Positions 6,357 to 7,508 of a stretch of DNA of 7,508 nt are shown in pieces. Source of the DNA: Rubrolithibacter danxiaensis (GTDB lineage: Bacteria; Bacteroidota; Bacteroidia; Sphingobacteriales; Sphingobacteriaceae); contig NZ_JBKOPS010000025.1 in assembly GCF_047272945.1 (NCBI RefSeq), forward strand, positions 1 through 7,508. Direction: 5' to 3'. Position 1 is the first letter of the stretch; every line of letters begins with the position of its first letter. The notes beneath the pieces were generated by a model that ran no database searches, had not been told where the DNA came from, and saw nothing but the letters and a program-made list of their open reading frames with translations. The translations under genes and the position numbers were made by a program.

Positions 6357-6466
6357 GACCGAATTTTTCTGGTTTTCACAAATAAGTTGAAAAGGAAAAA
6401 CTACTTTACTATTGACCGAACTGAACCAAAACATACTTGAATATAATATGAAAAAAACACACCTAC
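6357..6466 (+). other. Gene-free 3' part of cassette 8
   Basis: Between the worn hairpin and the functional attC no convincing gene is visible. A 73-codon frame starting at 6412 runs mainly through the attC site and is rejected. The stretch is A-rich near its end. It may be the remains of a second fused cassette whose gene was lost. Confidence 0.45.
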
Positions 6467-6600
6467 TTATAACAACAGGTTTGCAAAATTGCGGGGCGAA
6501 GTGCTTACACTTTCTTCATCACTTTTCACTAAATTCACTGCGGGCTGACAGAGGTTCTGCAAGTAAAACCGCAATTTCTCAAACCTGCAAACCGTTAGTT
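6467..6600 (+). repeat. attC site of cassette 8 (134 bp)
   Basis: The outer boxes are TTATAAC (6467-6473) and GTTAGTT (6594-6600). CACCTACTTATAAC at the left pairs with GTTATAAGTAAGTG at the cassette 8 start (5802-5815), 13 of 14 positions, which fixes the extent of the cassette across the long gene-free part. The inner stem pairs 6477-6494 (AGGTTTGCAAAATTGCGG) with 6569-6586. The loop carries TTCACTGCGGGCTGACAG (6534-6551). It is a sister of the site at 1959-2090. Confidence 0.9.
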
Positions 6601-6662
6601 GCCATTAGCGCCACTATGGATATTTTCTTCTAAAACCATCTAATTAAATATTATAGCTGAAC

Positions 6663-7316
6663 TTGAAAAAAATACTTTTCTTTTTAATAGTTTTAACAAT
6701 AGCCAAGGTTCAAGCGCAAGGTCTGAAAGGTGAGGGAAAAGTGGCTGGAAAGATAAAGCTGCTTTCTACACAGCTAAGATCTCGGGGAGTAGACACAATA
6801 TTTGTTTATCAACGCAATAGTTATGGGTATAATCTTTTTAATATCCCCAAAGGCTCAACAAAAAAACAAATTGATTCTTTAGCCTGTGAAGCAAGAGAAG
6901 CAGCCTACGTTTTTTGGCTTTCAAAAGGTCTGATGCACGCCCAAAAGCTCCATCCATGTATTCTATTTGACTCAGTCCAGCTCGAAAACTCCAAAATCAG
7001 TCATTTCATTGGGAGACAATCAATTCTTCGTGCTCCTGAAATTAAGCCTTTTCAATACCGGGATAAACAAGGGAAAACACTAACAACTTACGACGAACAC
7101 ATTGTGCAAATGACGTTGACGCTTAGATTAGGGACTGAAGAACGGGAAATTTTAGTTAATAGTGACGCATTGTCGAAGAGAATATTTGAAATTGAAGCAG
7201 TCAACATCAATTACGAAGAGAACAACAACAATCTGTGGGCACAATTAGCAACGATAGCGAATGAAGAAGTCAAAGCTCTGAACTTCAAGAGGGTATTAAT
7301 AGACAACGGCAACTAA
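6663..7316 (+). CDS. Exported protein of unknown function, TTG start (cassette 9)
   Basis: This 217-residue protein begins with MKKILFFLIVLTIAKVQAQ, a clear Sec signal peptide with likely cleavage near residue 18 before Gln or Gly. There is no lipobox cysteine, so a soluble periplasmic or secreted product is expected. I do not recognise the mature domain; it is mixed alpha/beta with Cys at 75 and 99 and a KRIFEIEAV stretch near the C-terminus. The start is TTG at 6663: an in-frame stop lies at 6654-6656, the next in-frame ATG is at about codon 91, and only the TTG start restores a complete signal peptide. The leader is A/T-rich, with ATTAAATATTATAG just upstream. The TAA stop (7314-7316) lies inside the AACTAAC box of the attC site, as in cassette 1. 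Confidence 0.82.
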   Translation: MKKILFFLIVLTIAKVQAQGLKGEGKVAGKIKLLSTQLRSRGVDTIFVYQRNSYGYNLFNIPKGSTKKQIDSLACEAREAAYVFWLSKGLMHAQKLHPCILFDSVQLENSKISHFIGRQSILRAPEIKPFQYRDKQGKTLTTYDEHIVQMTLTLRLGTEEREILVNSDALSKRIFEIEAVNINYEENNNNLWAQLATIANEEVKALNFKRVLIDNGN

Positions 7317-7468
7317 CAAGAGCTTGTAGCTATTGCTATTCAGTGATTTATGTAAATTCAGATCTTTCTATTACTTTAGTTTAGACTTGTTGTGTTAGTG
7401 CTCTTAATACGCAACAGCCTTTAGATTTACAATAACAAAATATCACAGAATATTGACTACCGTTATTG
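7311..7468 (+). repeat. Degenerate attC site of cassette 9 (about 158 bp)
   Basis: The left box AACTAAC (7311-7317), extended to GGCAACTAAC, pairs exactly with GTTAGTTGCC at the cassette 9 start. The inner arms are weaker than elsewhere: AGCTATTGCTATT (7328-7340) pairs with AATACGCAACAGCC (7406-7419), with one extra base on the right. The TTAGTGCT block is present at 7395-7402. The only GTTA box that fits downstream is GTTATTG at 7462-7468, about 28 bases further out than usual, so either there is an insertion in the right arm or the right box is misassigned. Confidence 0.55.
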
Positions 7469-7508
7469 TTGTTAGAAATTTTCTTTTTGCTTCTTTTTCT
7501 TTTGTTAA
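7469..7508. other. Pyrimidine-rich right edge of the window
   Basis: About 40 bases with a long T/C-rich tract on the + strand. No gene start is visible. Read on the minus strand it is A/G-rich, and short open frames of Lys/Glu-rich codons run in from the edge and stop by about 7440 or 7380. These could be the tail of a convergent gene marking the end of the array, or the leader of a tenth cassette. The window is too short to decide. Confidence 0.3.

Larger units (their letters stand above)
114..7462 (+). mobile_element. Integron gene-cassette array (nine cassettes, no integrase)
   Basis: Nine tandem units each hold one gene (two in the seventh) followed by a palindromic recombination site of about 130 bp. 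All genes point the same way. The 5' end of each unit is complementary to the outer box at its own 3' end: GTTATGCCCA with TGGGCATAAC (C2), GTTATGCCTA with TAGGCATAAC (C3), GTTACCAGCA with TGCTGGTAAC (C4), GTTATGTGAA with TTCACATAAC (C6), GTTATAAGTA with TACTTATAAC (C8), GTTAGTTGCC with GGCAACTAAC (C9). Neighbouring units have different boxes, so the pairing follows the cassette and not the apparent linear site. This is the expected product of attC x attC or attC x attI recombination at G^TT. No integrase gene or attI is visible here. I infer a chromosomal array or an integrase-less cluster. Confidence 0.9.

Noticed and set aside
6412..6633. 73-codon open frame on the + strand
   Set aside because: Most of it lies in the attC site of cassette 8 and the start of cassette 9; it crosses the cassette boundary at 6594 and has no recognisable protein features.
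627..7468. CRISPR array or REP/BIME-type dispersed palindromes as an explanation for the repeats
   Set aside because: Repeat spacing is 600-1500 bp with genes between, the repeats are not identical, and the end boxes match their own cassette rather than each other. These properties fit attC sites and not CRISPR or REP elements.

Overview
This window is a run of integron gene cassettes, very probably from the chromosome of a member of the Bacteroidota. The host call is an inference. It rests on low GC, A-rich leaders without clear Shine-Dalgarno sequences, signal peptides cut before Gln (TYG/QT, QA/QG), and protein families common in that phylum. No integron integrase gene is present, so this is either the interior or far part of an array or a cluster of attC sites lacking an integrase.

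Layout. Ten genes, all on the + strand, sit in nine consecutive units of about 630-1500 bp. Each unit ends in an imperfect palindrome of 129-134 bp (the last about 158 bp) bounded by a TAAC-type box on the left and GTTA on the right. Taking G^TT as the crossover point, the cassettes are: C1 114-749, C2 750-1448, C3 1449-2084, C4 2085-2843, C5 2844-3470, C6 3471-4974, C7 4975-5802, C8 5803-6594, C9 6595-7462. The decisive evidence is at the ends. The outer box at each cassette's 3' end is complementary to that same cassette's own 5' end, over about 10-18 bases, rather than to the right-hand box it now faces. This is what site-specific insertion of a circular cassette leaves behind. A worn attC-like site lies before C1 (about 11-119) and a second worn hairpin lies inside C8 (about 6258-6356).

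Cargo. C1: membrane-anchored unknown protein. C2: YcxB-like two-helix membrane protein. C3: unknown two-helix membrane protein. C4: exported unknown protein. C5: DUF695-family protein. C6: a 442-residue protein with a HEPN/Toprim-type N-terminal domain and a TOPRIM nuclease domain with intact acidic motifs, a likely genome-defence effector and the most notable cargo. C7: two overlapping small membrane-protein genes. C8: small three-helix membrane protein. C9: exported unknown protein starting at TTG. Six of the ten products carry membrane helices and two carry signal peptides, so the array mainly encodes envelope proteins. The genes do not form a pathway; what unites them is the shared mobility system.

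The most unusual point is in the attC sites. In eight of the nine cassettes the end-to-end complementarity has one mismatch, at about the 11th base of the box. It is always A on the 5' side and C on the 3' side. This is an A.C mismatch in the top strand but a T.G wobble pair in the bottom strand, which is the strand integron integrases recombine. It looks like a conserved strand-choice feature of this attC family.
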